From DATAGF01 sp963819845 (GTDB lineage Bacteria > Actinomycetota > Thermoleophilia > Miltoncostaeales > Miltoncostaeaceae), in contig CAWFXQ010000001.1 in assembly GCA_963819845.1 (NCBI GenBank), positions 61,904 through 125,903 on the forward strand: a DNA stretch of 64,000 nt, in the 5' to 3' direction. The translations under genes were made by a program, and so were the position numbers. Below the pieces are notes generated by a model. That model was not told the DNA's origin. It worked only from the letters and a program-made list of their open reading frames with translations, and did no database searches. Below are positions 12,507 through 20,150 of the stretch, piece by piece; the stretch's first letter is position 1; the number at the start of each line of letters is the position of its first letter.

Positions 12507-13868
12507 ATGCCCCGCCCGACCCCCCCACGCACGCTGCTCGCCGGCGCGACGCTCGCCGCGCTCGCCCTCGCCGCCGGACCGGGCGACGCCGGGCCGGGCA
12601 GCAAGGTCGTGGGCGGCCCGGCGTCTGAGCGCCTCAGCGGGCTCCCCGGCTACACGCTGATCCGCGCCGGGGGCGGCGACGACGTCGTGTTCGCGCGCGA
12701 AGGCGGGCGGCGCGACTTCGTGAGCTGCGGCCCCGGCATCGACGTCGCGGTGCTCGACCGCTACGACAACACCCGGGGCTGCGAGATCCGGCGCTATCCG
12801 CCGACCCGGGGCGACCGCGCCCCGCTGCCTCCCGCCGCGGCGGCGGCGCGGGGCGGCGCATCGGCGTACGTGCGGATCGGCCGACCGGGGAGCGTCACGG
12901 CGCCGATCCCGGCGCGCCTCCGCCCGACCCGGCCGGCTGTGCCGGTCGCCCCGGTCCCCGCGCCGATCACCGTCGGCACGTTCGGGCGGCCGTTCCCGCG
13001 GTCGCCCGTGTACCGGCCCGCGGCCGGCGTGCCGGCCGATCCCTCCTCGGCGGCGCTCGTCGCCACGGCCATCGGCGCGGCGCGCGCCGCCAACAGCGGG
13101 CGCGGCCCGACGATCGTCGCTCGCGGGGCCTCCGAGCGCCGCTGGGAGGCGCGACCCGGCGACCCGGAGTGGACCTTCGACCCGCGGGGCGTCACGGCGT
13201 ACGCCCCGGCGTGCATCAGCGGCTCGGGCACGCCGGACGACACCTACGGCGTCTACGACGCGGTGAGCCGCACGGTCGTCCGCGGCTGGGGCGGCGACGG
13301 CGTCTCCCTGCGGATCGACTGCGGGTCGAAGACCCTGAGCGGCCGGACGATCGGCGTCGCCGACCTCGACGGCAACGGCGTGCCGCACACCGGCGTCGGC
13401 ACCGCGTGGGGCCTGATGAGCGGCCTCGGCCCGGTCCTCGGCGATGACTGGGCGAACCGCCACATCGACCACCGCGTGAAGGTGGCGCTCGGCACCTCCC
13501 TGCTCGCCCGAGATTTCCGGCCGCCCGCGGTCTCCTACGAGCGCAAGGCGACGGGGTCGGGCGGGTCGTCGGTCCCGATGGGGACGACCTTCTGCTCCAC
13601 CTGGAGCCGTGGGCAGGTCGATTCCGCCCAGGCCGCGGCGGGGCTCGCGGGCGACGTGCTCGCCTTCAGCGACATGTTCTGGGAGGCGATGTCCTGCTCC
13701 CGCGGCTACGGCCTCGTGATCGGCGACGGCACGGGCGGGCGCGGCTTCAACGTCTATTTCGGCCACCCCTCGGAGCTTCCCGTCAGCGACTCGACGGTCA
13801 TCCGCCCGGCGGTGCGCCTGGCCGGGCTCTGGGATCCGCGGGGCTGGATCGCGCTGGCGGCCGGCTGA
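12507..13868 (+). CDS. secreted protein of unknown function with calcium-binding-like motif
   Basis: A 453-residue exported protein. The N terminus is a signal peptide (residues 1-28, ending AAGPGDAGPG). Residues 45-90 contain GGGDDVVFAREGGRRD, then FVSCGPGIDVAVLD, a half RTX/hemolysin-type repeat often found as a degenerate calcium-binding module in actinobacterial secreted proteins. A proline-rich linker spans about 95-180. The C-terminal 230 residues form a globular domain with several cysteines (ACISGSG, RIDCGSK, FCSTWSR, MSCSRGYG), which I do not recognise; it contains VADLDGNGVPHTGVG, another possible Ca site. Standalone gene between nrdJ and a monooxygenase. Confidence 0.7.
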   Translation: MPRPTPPRTLLAGATLAALALAAGPGDAGPGSKVVGGPASERLSGLPGYTLIRAGGGDDVVFAREGGRRDFVSCGPGIDVAVLDRYDNTRGCEIRRYPPTRGDRAPLPPAAAAARGGASAYVRIGRPGSVTAPIPARLRPTRPAVPVAPVPAPITVGTFGRPFPRSPVYRPAAGVPADPSSAALVATAIGAARAANSGRGPTIVARGASERRWEARPGDPEWTFDPRGVTAYAPACISGSGTPDDTYGVYDAVSRTVVRGWGGDGVSLRIDCGSKTLSGRTIGVADLDGNGVPHTGVGTAWGLMSGLGPVLGDDWANRHIDHRVKVALGTSLLARDFRPPAVSYERKATGSGGSSVPMGTTFCSTWSRGQVDSAQAAAGLAGDVLAFSDMFWEAMSCSRGYGLVIGDGTGGRGFNVYFGHPSELPVSDSTVIRPAVRLAGLWDPRGWIALAAG

Positions 13869-13894
13869 CGATCCGTCGTGGGAGGCCCGGAGCC

Positions 13895-14908
13895 GTGAGG
13901 GTCGTCATCGTCGGCGCCGGCGTCGTCGGGCTCTGCCTGGCGCGGAGCCTGCGCCGGCGCGGGATCGACCCGCTGGTGCTCGAGCGGGCCCCGGCCGGCG
14001 CGTACCGCCCGCGGCCGTTCATGCCGCCCTACCACGGCTTCGACGCCCTCGACGACGCCGGGGTGCTCGACTCCGTGCGGGAGGTCGCGTGGGAGATCGC
14101 GCCCCAGGCCGACGGGGCGCCCGTCGCCCTGGCGGCCTCGTTCGTGCGGGTGAGCCAGATCCTCGCCGACGGCGTGCCGGTCGCGCACGAGCGCGAGGTC
14201 ACGGGGCTTCTGCGCCGGGGCGGGCGGGTGGCGGGCGTTCGCGTGCGCGACGCGGAGGGCGGGGAGCGCGACGAGCCGGCCGAACTGGTGGTGGCCTGCG
14301 ACGGCGTCCGCTCGCCGGCCCGCGCCATGGCCGGCATCGACGCCGAGATCACCCTCGCCGAGGGCGCGCACCTCTCGTTCATGAGCCCGGCCGTCATCGA
14401 CCGCTCGTTCGCCCTCCACTACCAGGCCGACGGGCGCCAGGTGGGGCTGCTCGGCTGGCCCGACGGCTCCGCGGGGTGGTGGGACATCGAGCGCTGCGGG
14501 CGCGAGGCCGCCCTCGCGCCCGGCCTCGACGCCTTCCGGGCGGCCTTCACCGCCCTGCTGCCCGAGGCGGCGCCGGCCGTCGTCGCGCTGACCTCGGTCA
14601 ACCAGCTGGTCTACCGCGAGGTGGAGGAGGTGCGCTGCGAGCGCTGGTGGGTCCCGGGCCTGGTGATCATCGGCGACGCCGCCCACGCGGTCGGCCCGGA
14701 GGCCGGCCTCGGGGCCGGTCTGGGACTGGGCGACGCGCTGGCCCTCGCCATCGCGATCGAGCGCAGCGCCGACGCGGATGCGGCGTGCCGCGCCTACGAG
14801 GAGTGGCGGCGGCCGGCCGTGCGGCCTTACGAGGAGATCGGCGCCGCAGGCGCCCGCATCGCCCGCGGCGGCCCTAAGCCCCCCGGGGAGCGCTGGCCGC
14901 CGGGATAG
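13895..14908 (+). CDS. FAD-dependent monooxygenase/oxidoreductase
   Basis: A 337-residue flavoprotein of the PHBH-type aromatic hydroxylase/squalene epoxidase group. The N terminus carries the dinucleotide-binding motif VVIVGAGVVGLCLA with the acidic end LVLER. The DG motif is VVACDGVRSPAR near residue 137. The second FAD-contact motif is IIGDAAHAVGPEAGLGAGLGLGDA near residues 260-283. The substrate is unknown. The GTG start is preceded by GGGAGGCCC. It ends convergent with the FUSC gene, overlapping 35 bases. Confidence 0.85.
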   Translation: MRVVIVGAGVVGLCLARSLRRRGIDPLVLERAPAGAYRPRPFMPPYHGFDALDDAGVLDSVREVAWEIAPQADGAPVALAASFVRVSQILADGVPVAHEREVTGLLRRGGRVAGVRVRDAEGGERDEPAELVVACDGVRSPARAMAGIDAEITLAEGAHLSFMSPAVIDRSFALHYQADGRQVGLLGWPDGSAGWWDIERCGREAALAPGLDAFRAAFTALLPEAAPAVVALTSVNQLVYREVEEVRCERWWVPGLVIIGDAAHAVGPEAGLGAGLGLGDALALAIAIERSADADAACRAYEEWRRPAVRPYEEIGAAGARIARGGPKPPGERWPPG

Positions 14909-15929
14909 GAGGGGCGCGCCGCGGCCAGAGCAGCAGCACCACGATCGCGACGGCGGCCCCGAGAAGGGTGTTGGCGATCCGCTCGTCCACGATGTCGAGC
15001 GAGCCCGGGTGGCCCAGGTCGAGCAGCGCCAGGATCGCCGCCGTCAGCGCGACCACACCGAGGCCGTAGTGGAAGGCGAGCAGCGCGCCGGCGAGGCCCA
15101 GCAGCAGCGACACCAGGACGATCAGGGCCCAGGGCTCGTCAACGTACGCGATGATGACCGCCCCGACGGCGGCCCCGCCGAGCGTGCCGACGATCCGGTG
15201 GGCGGTGCGCTCGAGGGTCGGGTCCAGCGAGGGGTGCAGCACCACCGCGATCGTGATGCCCAGCCAGTAGCCGCGCTCGAGCCCCAGGCCGGCCGCCAGC
15301 GCGAGGGCCACCGCGGTCGCGACGCCGAACCGCACGGCGTGCGTGAGCCGCATCCCGCGCGGGGCGGGCCGCAGCCCCGGCGCGCGGGGGCGCACGCCCA
15401 GCGCGGCGACGGCGACCACCACGACGATCGCCCACGCCCCGCCCGCCAGCGCCTCCAGGAGCCGCTCCCCGGCCGGGCCCTCGGGCAGCCCGGCGCCGAC
15501 CAGGAACATGATCGTGACCACGAACGAGAGCACCGGGGCCCCCGGGGCGAGCGCGCTGCCCAGGCTGATCAGCGGAACGACCACGAGGACGGCCGCGACG
15601 GTCAGCCAGACCGGGTCGGCCACCAGGCTCCCGAGAGCCAGGGCGAGCGCGTTGAGGACGGCCGCGACGACGGCTCCGGCCAGCCGCCGCCGGTCCGGGC
15701 CGCCGACGTCCGCGAGCACCACGTTGAGGGCCCCGAAGGCGGCGATCACCCCCGGGGTGAGGTGGTCCGTCGCCTGTCCGACGGCGAGCGGGCCGAGGAC
15801 CGCGGGCGCGAGCATGACGCCCAGCGCCGGGTCGGGCCGCCCTCGCGGCGCGGCCACCACCGACCGCAGCGCGGCGACGGTCAACGACGGCAGGCGGCGC
15901 AGCCGCCGCGCCAGGGGGATCCCGAGCAC
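14874..15929 (-). CDS. FUSC family membrane protein
   Basis: A 351-residue integral membrane protein with two sets of about six helices, the duplicated architecture of the fusaric acid resistance/aromatic acid exporter family. Each half contains a similar core: the first ALNVVLADVGGPDRRR and the second TAHRIVGTLGGAAVGAV, matching the family motif R..GT..G...G. The family members export weak aromatic acids, but the substrate here is not known. It follows tatC on the same strand with a 19-base gap and may be read through from the Tat operon. Confidence 0.8.
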   Translation of the reverse strand: MLGIPLARRLRRLPSLTVAALRSVVAAPRGRPDPALGVMLAPAVLGPLAVGQATDHLTPGVIAAFGALNVVLADVGGPDRRRLAGAVVAAVLNALALALGSLVADPVWLTVAAVLVVVPLISLGSALAPGAPVLSFVVTIMFLVGAGLPEGPAGERLLEALAGGAWAIVVVVAVAALGVRPRAPGLRPAPRGMRLTHAVRFGVATAVALALAAGLGLERGYWLGITIAVVLHPSLDPTLERTAHRIVGTLGGAAVGAVIIAYVDEPWALIVLVSLLLGLAGALLAFHYGLGVVALTAAILALLDLGHPGSLDIVDERIANTLLGAAVAIVVLLLWPRRAPPIPAASAPRGA

Positions 15930-15947
15930 GGCGGCGATACTCGCACG

Positions 15948-16718
15948 TCAGGTCTCGAGCGCCTCCCGCCGCCACAGGGGCGGCTGCCCGAACTTCGCGG
16001 CGAGCGCGATGCCGATTCCGTAGAGCGCGAACTGCGGGACCATCAGCAGCACCATGCTCATCGGGTCGCCCCCCGGCAGGACCGCCGCGATGGCCGCCAT
16101 GGCCACGAGCGCGATCCGCCAGTGGCGCCGGTAGAGCGCGGCGCTCGCCAGGCCCATGCGGGCGAAGGCGGTCATCGCCGCCGGGACCTCGAACAGCAGG
16201 CCCGACGCCAGGAGCATGGTGGTGACGAAGCCGAAGTACTCACCCGCGCGGAGCTGGGTGTTGAAGGCGTCACCGCCGAACCCGGTCAGGAACTCGAGGG
16301 CCACCGGCAGCACGACGGCGTAGCCGAACGCGACGCCGGCGAGGAACAGGCCGGCCACGCCCGCGACGACCGCGAACATGACGCGCCGCGGCTGGTCGGC
16401 CACCGCCGGGATGACGAAGGCGTAGAGCTGGTACAGCCAGACCGGCAGCGCCACCAGCACGGCGGCCCAGAAGCAGAGCTTCAGCGTGGTGAGGAACGGC
16501 TCGGTCGGGGAGAGCGTGATGAGCTGGCCGGTGTCGTCGGGCAGGGGCCACGTCAGCACCTCGATGAGCGAGTCGTGCACCGCGTACATGCCCGCGAACG
16601 CCACCACCAGCGCCAGGACGCAGATGACGGAGCGCTTGCGGAGCTCGTCGAGGTGCTCGACGACGCTCAGCCGGTCGTCGGGCCGCGCGCGGCGCGGCCC
16701 GACGGTGATCGGCGCCAT
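15948..16718 (-). CDS. tatC: Sec-independent translocase subunit TatC
   Basis: A 256-residue, six-helix TatC, the receptor of the twin-arginine translocon. It shows the cytoplasmic signature VVEHLDELRKRSVI near residues 19-32, then the periplasmic loop with PLPDDTGQLITLSPTEPF (the conserved P.E.F), and FGYAVVLPVALEFLTGFG before helix 4. It lies directly downstream of tatA and a ferritin-like gene on the same strand. No tatB is visible, in line with minimal TatAC systems in several Gram-positive groups. Confidence 0.94.
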   Translation of the reverse strand: MAPITVGPRRARPDDRLSVVEHLDELRKRSVICVLALVVAFAGMYAVHDSLIEVLTWPLPDDTGQLITLSPTEPFLTTLKLCFWAAVLVALPVWLYQLYAFVIPAVADQPRRVMFAVVAGVAGLFLAGVAFGYAVVLPVALEFLTGFGGDAFNTQLRAGEYFGFVTTMLLASGLLFEVPAAMTAFARMGLASAALYRRHWRIALVAMAAIAAVLPGGDPMSMVLLMVPQFALYGIGIALAAKFGQPPLWRREALET

Positions 16719-16766
16719 CGCGCTAGCGCCGCGACGCGGCGACGGGCTCGGGGGTGACGTTCTCCT

Positions 16767-16994
16767 TCACGATCTCCTCGACGGGACGGCTCGTCGGCCG
16801 ACTCGGCCGTGAGCGCCGTCCGCGCCGGGCGGCTCGTCGCCGGCCTCGTCGCGGGTGTCGTTGGTGAGGCCGTCCTTGAAGTCGCGGATGCCGCGGCCGA
16901 TCGAGCGGCCCATCTCCGGCAGCCGCTTGGGGCCGAAGATGAGGAGGGCGATGGCCAGGACGATGATGATCTGGATCGGTGAGATGTCGAACAC
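16767..16994 (-). CDS. tatA: Sec-independent translocase subunit TatA
   Basis: A 75-residue pore-forming Tat subunit. It has the N-terminal helix IQIIIVLAIALLIFGPKRLPEMG with the FGPK..P hinge, an amphipathic helix GRSIGRGIRDFKDGL, and a charged tail. It starts at GTG with TAGGAGCT upstream, 10 bases after the stop of the ferritin-like gene. TatA with the adjacent TatC exports folded proteins; the neighbouring ferritin-like proteins are plausible substrates. Confidence 0.92.
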   Translation of the reverse strand: MFDISPIQIIIVLAIALLIFGPKRLPEMGRSIGRGIRDFKDGLTNDTRDEAGDEPPGADGAHGRVGRRAVPSRRS

Positions 16995-17003
16995 GGTCAG
17001 CTC

Positions 17004-17666
17004 CTAACTGGCGATGAAGCCGCCGGCGACGGCCAGGACCTGCGACATGCTGCGGGCCGGGTCGAAGGCGTTGGGGGCCGGGTTCTCGCCCAGGATGTTG
17101 CGGATCCAGGCCGCGTGCCGGGCCTCGACCGAGTGGATCGCGAGCGCGGCCTGGATGACCGGCAGCTGCTTGAGCCGCGGGCCCTGGCCGGCGTAGGCCG
17201 AGACGCCGAGGTCCTCGATGGCCATCGCGGCCTTCTGGAACGCGCCCTGGCTCTCGGTGATCGCGCCGAAGTCGAAGGTCGGCTTGGCGACGGCCGCGCT
17301 CTTCAGGACGCCCTTCAGCGCCGTGACGTGAGCGGCCTCGTGCCCGCCGGCGACCTTCGCGAACTGCGCGGTCTCGCCCTTGAGGCCCGCGTTCTTCCGC
17401 GCCAGGACGTAGAACTCGGTCTCGAGGTACTCCAGCGTGAGGGCGTAGTTGAGGATCGCCACGTCCTGCTTCTTGGACGGGGCGCCGAGGGCCAGGGCGG
17501 GCAGGCCCGTGAAGACGACGCCGCCGGCGACGATGGCGCCGCCGCCGATGGCCGCCTTCTTGAAGAAGTCGGCGCGGGTGCCGGAGCCGTCGGGGTCAAC
17601 CGCGTGGGCGGCTTCCTGGATGGCACCGTCGGCGTCGAGCTGCTCGAGGGTGATGAGGTCGGACAC
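17004..17666 (-). CDS. ferritin-like protein with Tat-like N terminus (paralog 1)
   Basis: A 220-residue protein of the bacterial ferritin-like family seen in actinobacteria. After a 28-residue acidic N terminus comes TRADFFKKAAIGGGAIVAG, a Tat-like signal with RxDFFKK in place of the twin arginine, then a hydrophobic core. The mature domain (KKQDVAILNYALTLEYLETEFY, then GGHEAAHVTALKG, later HSVEARHAAWIRNILGE) presents the E...E..H and E.RH metal ligands of a four-helix bundle. The start GTG has GGAGG seven bases upstream. It leads the tatA-tatC transcription unit and is divergent from two paralogs. Confidence 0.85.
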   Translation of the reverse strand: MSDLITLEQLDADGAIQEAAHAVDPDGSGTRADFFKKAAIGGGAIVAGGVVFTGLPALALGAPSKKQDVAILNYALTLEYLETEFYVLARKNAGLKGETAQFAKVAGGHEAAHVTALKGVLKSAAVAKPTFDFGAITESQGAFQKAAMAIEDLGVSAYAGQGPRLKQLPVIQAALAIHSVEARHAAWIRNILGENPAPNAFDPARSMSQVLAVAGGFIAS

Positions 17667-17715
17667 GTTGCCTCCGCGTGTGGATGGGTGACTGAGGCCC
17701 ATACGCGGCGCCCCC

Positions 17716-17764
17716 GGCGGTGGATCACGGACCCGTCGACGCGAAACCGCCGTGATCCGCCGCC
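17716..17764. promoter_or_regulatory. 15-bp inverted repeat in divergent ferritin/Tat promoter region
   Basis: In the 151-bp gap between the divergent ferritin-like genes, GGCGGTGGATCACGG (17716-17730) is matched by its complement CCGTGATCCGCCGCC (17750-17764) with a single mismatch and a 19-base spacer. The central symmetry and the position midway between two opposite starts suggest a shared operator. A transcript hairpin is the alternative. Confidence 0.5.
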
Positions 17765-17817
17765 CGGACGGGCGCGTAAGGGCTGACGACTCCCATCCCC
17801 TTTCGGAGGTCCCACAC

Positions 17818-18408
17818 ATGACCATGCTCACGAGCCGGGGCGAGTTCCTCACCGCCGGCTGCGCGGCCGGGCTCGCGCTCGTGGCCGGGGGCTCGCTGCT
17901 CGCGACGACCGCGGGCACCGCGCTGGGCCAGGCGAGCGGCGACGTCGCCATCGCCAAGCTCGCCGCGACCGCCGAGCTGCTCGCGATCGACGTCTACGGG
18001 CGCGCGATCAAGACCGGCTTCTTCGACGGCGACGTCCTGGGCTACCTGGAGGCCGCGCGCCAGAACGAGCAGGACCACTACGACGCCCTGGCCGGCGTCC
18101 TCGGCGCCGAGGCGCCGAAGGGCGTGAAGTCCCAGTACCCGATGGGCACCTTCGCCAGCGCGAAGAGCATCGCCGCCACGGGCGTCGCGCTCGAGACCGC
18201 CTTCGTCGGCGCCTACCTGGGGGCCGTCGAGGCCCTCGAGAGCAACGACCTGAAGGCCGTCGCGGGCCAGATCGGCGCGAACGAGGCCCAGCACCTCACG
18301 ACCTTCAAGCGGCTCGACGCCGGGAACACGCTCGTCCCCAACCCGTCGTTCCCCAAGAGCCTCACCGCCAAGCAGGCGACGGCCGCCGTGACCCCCTTCC
18401 TGGCATGA
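17818..18408 (+). CDS. ferritin-like exported protein (paralog 2)
   Basis: A 196-residue protein with ATG start and a clear GGAGGT at 17805-17810. The N terminus, TSRGEFLTAGCAAGLALVAG, resembles a Tat signal (one Arg retained) running to AGTALGQA. The mature domain has DVAIAKLAATAELLAIDVYG, QNEQDHYDALAGVLG and ANEAQHLTTFKRL, giving the paired E..D/H ligands of a ferritin-like four-helix bundle. It is closely related to the next gene (same order of motifs, AKSIA.TG.ALE.AFVGAY in both), indicating recent tandem duplication. They are separated only by the leader of the second gene. Confidence 0.85.
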   Translation: MTMLTSRGEFLTAGCAAGLALVAGGSLLATTAGTALGQASGDVAIAKLAATAELLAIDVYGRAIKTGFFDGDVLGYLEAARQNEQDHYDALAGVLGAEAPKGVKSQYPMGTFASAKSIAATGVALETAFVGAYLGAVEALESNDLKAVAGQIGANEAQHLTTFKRLDAGNTLVPNPSFPKSLTAKQATAAVTPFLA

Positions 18409-18446
18409 GCGGCCGCCCCGACACCCCCACCCCGCAGGAGAACACC

Positions 18447-19082
18447 GTGACCACCAGCCTCGACCGCGCGACCTTCCTCAGCCGCGGCGCCAAGGGCGGG
18501 CTCGTGCTCGCCGTCGGCGGGGGCGTCCTCGCCGTCGCGGCCTGCGGCGACGATGACGACTCGGCCGGCTCGTCCACGACCGCCCCGACGACCTCGGGCG
18601 CCGAGCCGGTGGACGACGTCGCCATCGCCAAGCTCGCGGCCACCGCCGAGCTGCTGGCGATCGACTTCTACACCCGCGGCATCGACTCGGGCTTCTTCAC
18701 GAAGGACGTCCTGGGCTACATGGTGGCGTCGCGCCAGAACGAGCAGGACCACTACGACGCGCTCGCCAAGGTGCTCGGCATGGAGGCCCCCAAGGGCCTG
18801 ACCTTCGCCTACCCCGAGGGCACGTTCGCCTCGGCGAAGAGCATCGCGACGACGGGCTCCGCGCTGGAGGAGGCCTTCGTCGGCGCGTACATGGGCGCCA
18901 TCCCGGCGCTCAGCGACAACGGCCTCAAGAAGGTGGCCGCCCAGATCGGCGCCAACGAGGCCCAGCACCTCACGACGCTGAAGTCGCTGGCGGCCGGCGG
19001 TACGCTGGTCCCCAACCCGTCGCTCCCCAAGGTGCTGACGGCGCAGGAGGCCACCGCGGCGGTCACGCCCTTCCTGGGCTGA
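18447..19082 (+). CDS. ferritin-like lipoprotein (paralog 3)
   Basis: A 211-residue paralog of the preceding protein. I chose GTG 18447 because AGGAGA lies five bases upstream; an ATG at 18405 overlapping the previous stop is possible. The leader LDRATFLSRGAKGGLVLAVG ends in a lipobox-like VAAC followed by GDDDD, so the mature protein is probably lipid-anchored, unlike paralog 2. A Ser/Thr linker precedes the domain with DVAIAKLAATAELLAIDFY, QNEQDHYDALAKVLG and ANEAQHLTTLKSL. The conserved acidic and histidine ligands are intact. A role in iron or peroxide handling outside the cell is inferred from family only. Confidence 0.85.
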   Translation: MTTSLDRATFLSRGAKGGLVLAVGGGVLAVAACGDDDDSAGSSTTAPTTSGAEPVDDVAIAKLAATAELLAIDFYTRGIDSGFFTKDVLGYMVASRQNEQDHYDALAKVLGMEAPKGLTFAYPEGTFASAKSIATTGSALEEAFVGAYMGAIPALSDNGLKKVAAQIGANEAQHLTTLKSLAAGGTLVPNPSLPKVLTAQEATAAVTPFLG

Positions 19083-19093
19083 CCGTCCGGCGG

Positions 19094-19120
19094 GGAGGCG
19101 CGGCCCAGGGCCGCGCCTCC
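19094..19120. terminator. near-perfect hairpin between convergent genes
   Basis: GGAGGCGCGGCCC and GGGCCGCGCCTCC flank a single A, giving a 13-bp palindrome between the ferritin-like gene and the convergent copC-like gene. It lacks a U-tract and could act bidirectionally. Confidence 0.55.
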
Positions 19121-19130
19121 GCCGCGCGCC

Positions 19131-19505
19131 TCAGCGGACGCGGTAGCCGATCACCCCGCTCACGCCGTGGCCGTCGGCGCCGGTGACCCGCCAGCTCACC
19201 CGGTAGGCCCCCGCCCGCTTCCTCGGGCCGGGACGCTTCAGCTCCACGATCACGCGGGCGGCGTCGCGCGGCGAGACGTACGCGCGCTTCACCAGGTTGC
19301 CGTCGCCGTTGCGCGTCGCGGTGACCCGCCCGACGCGCGCGACCGGCGCCTCGAAGACGATGGTCATCTTCGCGGGCGTGCGTTGCAGCACCGCGCCGGA
19401 GCGCGGCGTGCTCGACTCGACCCCGGTGTGGCCGAGCGCGGTCGCGGCGCCGAGCGACGCCACGCAGGTTGCCGCGGCAAGGGCCGCGGCGGCTCGTGTC
19501 CTCAT
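19131..19505 (-). CDS. CopC-domain copper-binding protein
   Basis: A 124-residue exported protein. Signal peptide residues 1-25 (ending ATALG) precede His-Thr-Gly, the usual CopC mature start, with the N-terminal His as copper ligand. The domain continues VESSTPRSGAVL, then the beta-sandwich with KMTIVFEAPVARVGRV and the closing YRVSWRVTGADGHGVSG, whose D.H is the second ligand set of CopC/YcnJ. CopC proteins bind Cu(II) outside the cytoplasm. The neighbours are a His-rich membrane protein and CtaG, so the cluster probably serves copper supply to cytochrome oxidase. Confidence 0.88.
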   Translation of the reverse strand: MRTRAAAALAAATCVASLGAATALGHTGVESSTPRSGAVLQRTPAKMTIVFEAPVARVGRVTATRNGDGNLVKRAYVSPRDAARVIVELKRPGPRKRAGAYRVSWRVTGADGHGVSGVIGYRVR

Positions 19506-19553
19506 GATCCTCCCATCGGACGGTGATCGCGCCCGCTTGAGCGGCGGGCGGGT

Positions 19554-20108
19554 TCAGGCCGGCCGGAGGAGGGGCGGCCCTCGGCAGGGGGTGGCCCCGC
19601 GGGAGGCGCGCCGCGGCGCGCGGGCGGGGGGCCGCGGCAGGGCCGCGGAGGCGGCGACGGGCGCCGGGCGCGCCGCCAGCCAGCGCCGCACGGCGCCGGC
19701 GAACCGAAGCGCCCGGGCCAGCCACGCCTCCAGGCGGGCGGCCAGCACGGCCAGCGCCAGCGCCGCCGCGGCGTGCGCGGCGAGCGCCTCGGGGCCGAGC
19801 AGCGGCGCGTCATGGTGGTGGGGCGCGAGCCCGAAGGCCCACGGCGCCCCGCTCATGGCGAGGTGGACGAGGGACTGGGCGGCGCCCATCGCGGCGAGCG
19901 ATCCGGCGAGGCCGCGCGGGCGGAAGCGCCGCCGCCCGCCGACCAGCGTCACGATCGCCAGCAGGCAGCCCCAGGCGACCGGCGCCGCGGGCGTGAGGGC
20001 CAGGTCGCCCATCGCGGCGCAGTGGGCCAGCAGCGACGCGGCGAGCGCGCCGCCGGCCACGGCGAGGCGCCGCAGGGCGAGCGCGTGGGTGACCGAGAGC
20101 CGTCCCAT
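19554..20108 (-). CDS. four-helix membrane protein with His-rich loop
   Basis: A 184-residue protein with about four hydrophobic helices and an extracytoplasmic-looking loop LAPHHHDAPLLG, a possible metal site. The last 50 residues are Arg/Pro-rich. It lies 48 bases upstream of the copC-like gene on the same strand and divergent from ctaG. I do not recognise a family; copper handling is inferred from the neighbours and the histidines. Confidence 0.55.
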   Translation of the reverse strand: MGRLSVTHALALRRLAVAGGALAASLLAHCAAMGDLALTPAAPVAWGCLLAIVTLVGGRRRFRPRGLAGSLAAMGAAQSLVHLAMSGAPWAFGLAPHHHDAPLLGPEALAAHAAAALALAVLAARLEAWLARALRFAGAVRRWLAARPAPVAASAALPRPPARAPRRASRGATPCRGPPLLRPA

Positions 20109-20150
20109 TCGGGGTCAGTATGCCTCGCCGCGGTGTGCGACCATCGCGAT

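Noticed and set aside
15881..16000. Alternative upstream starts for the FUSC gene
   Set aside because: The chosen start lies only 19 bases after tatC and already precedes the first conserved helix; no extension is supported.
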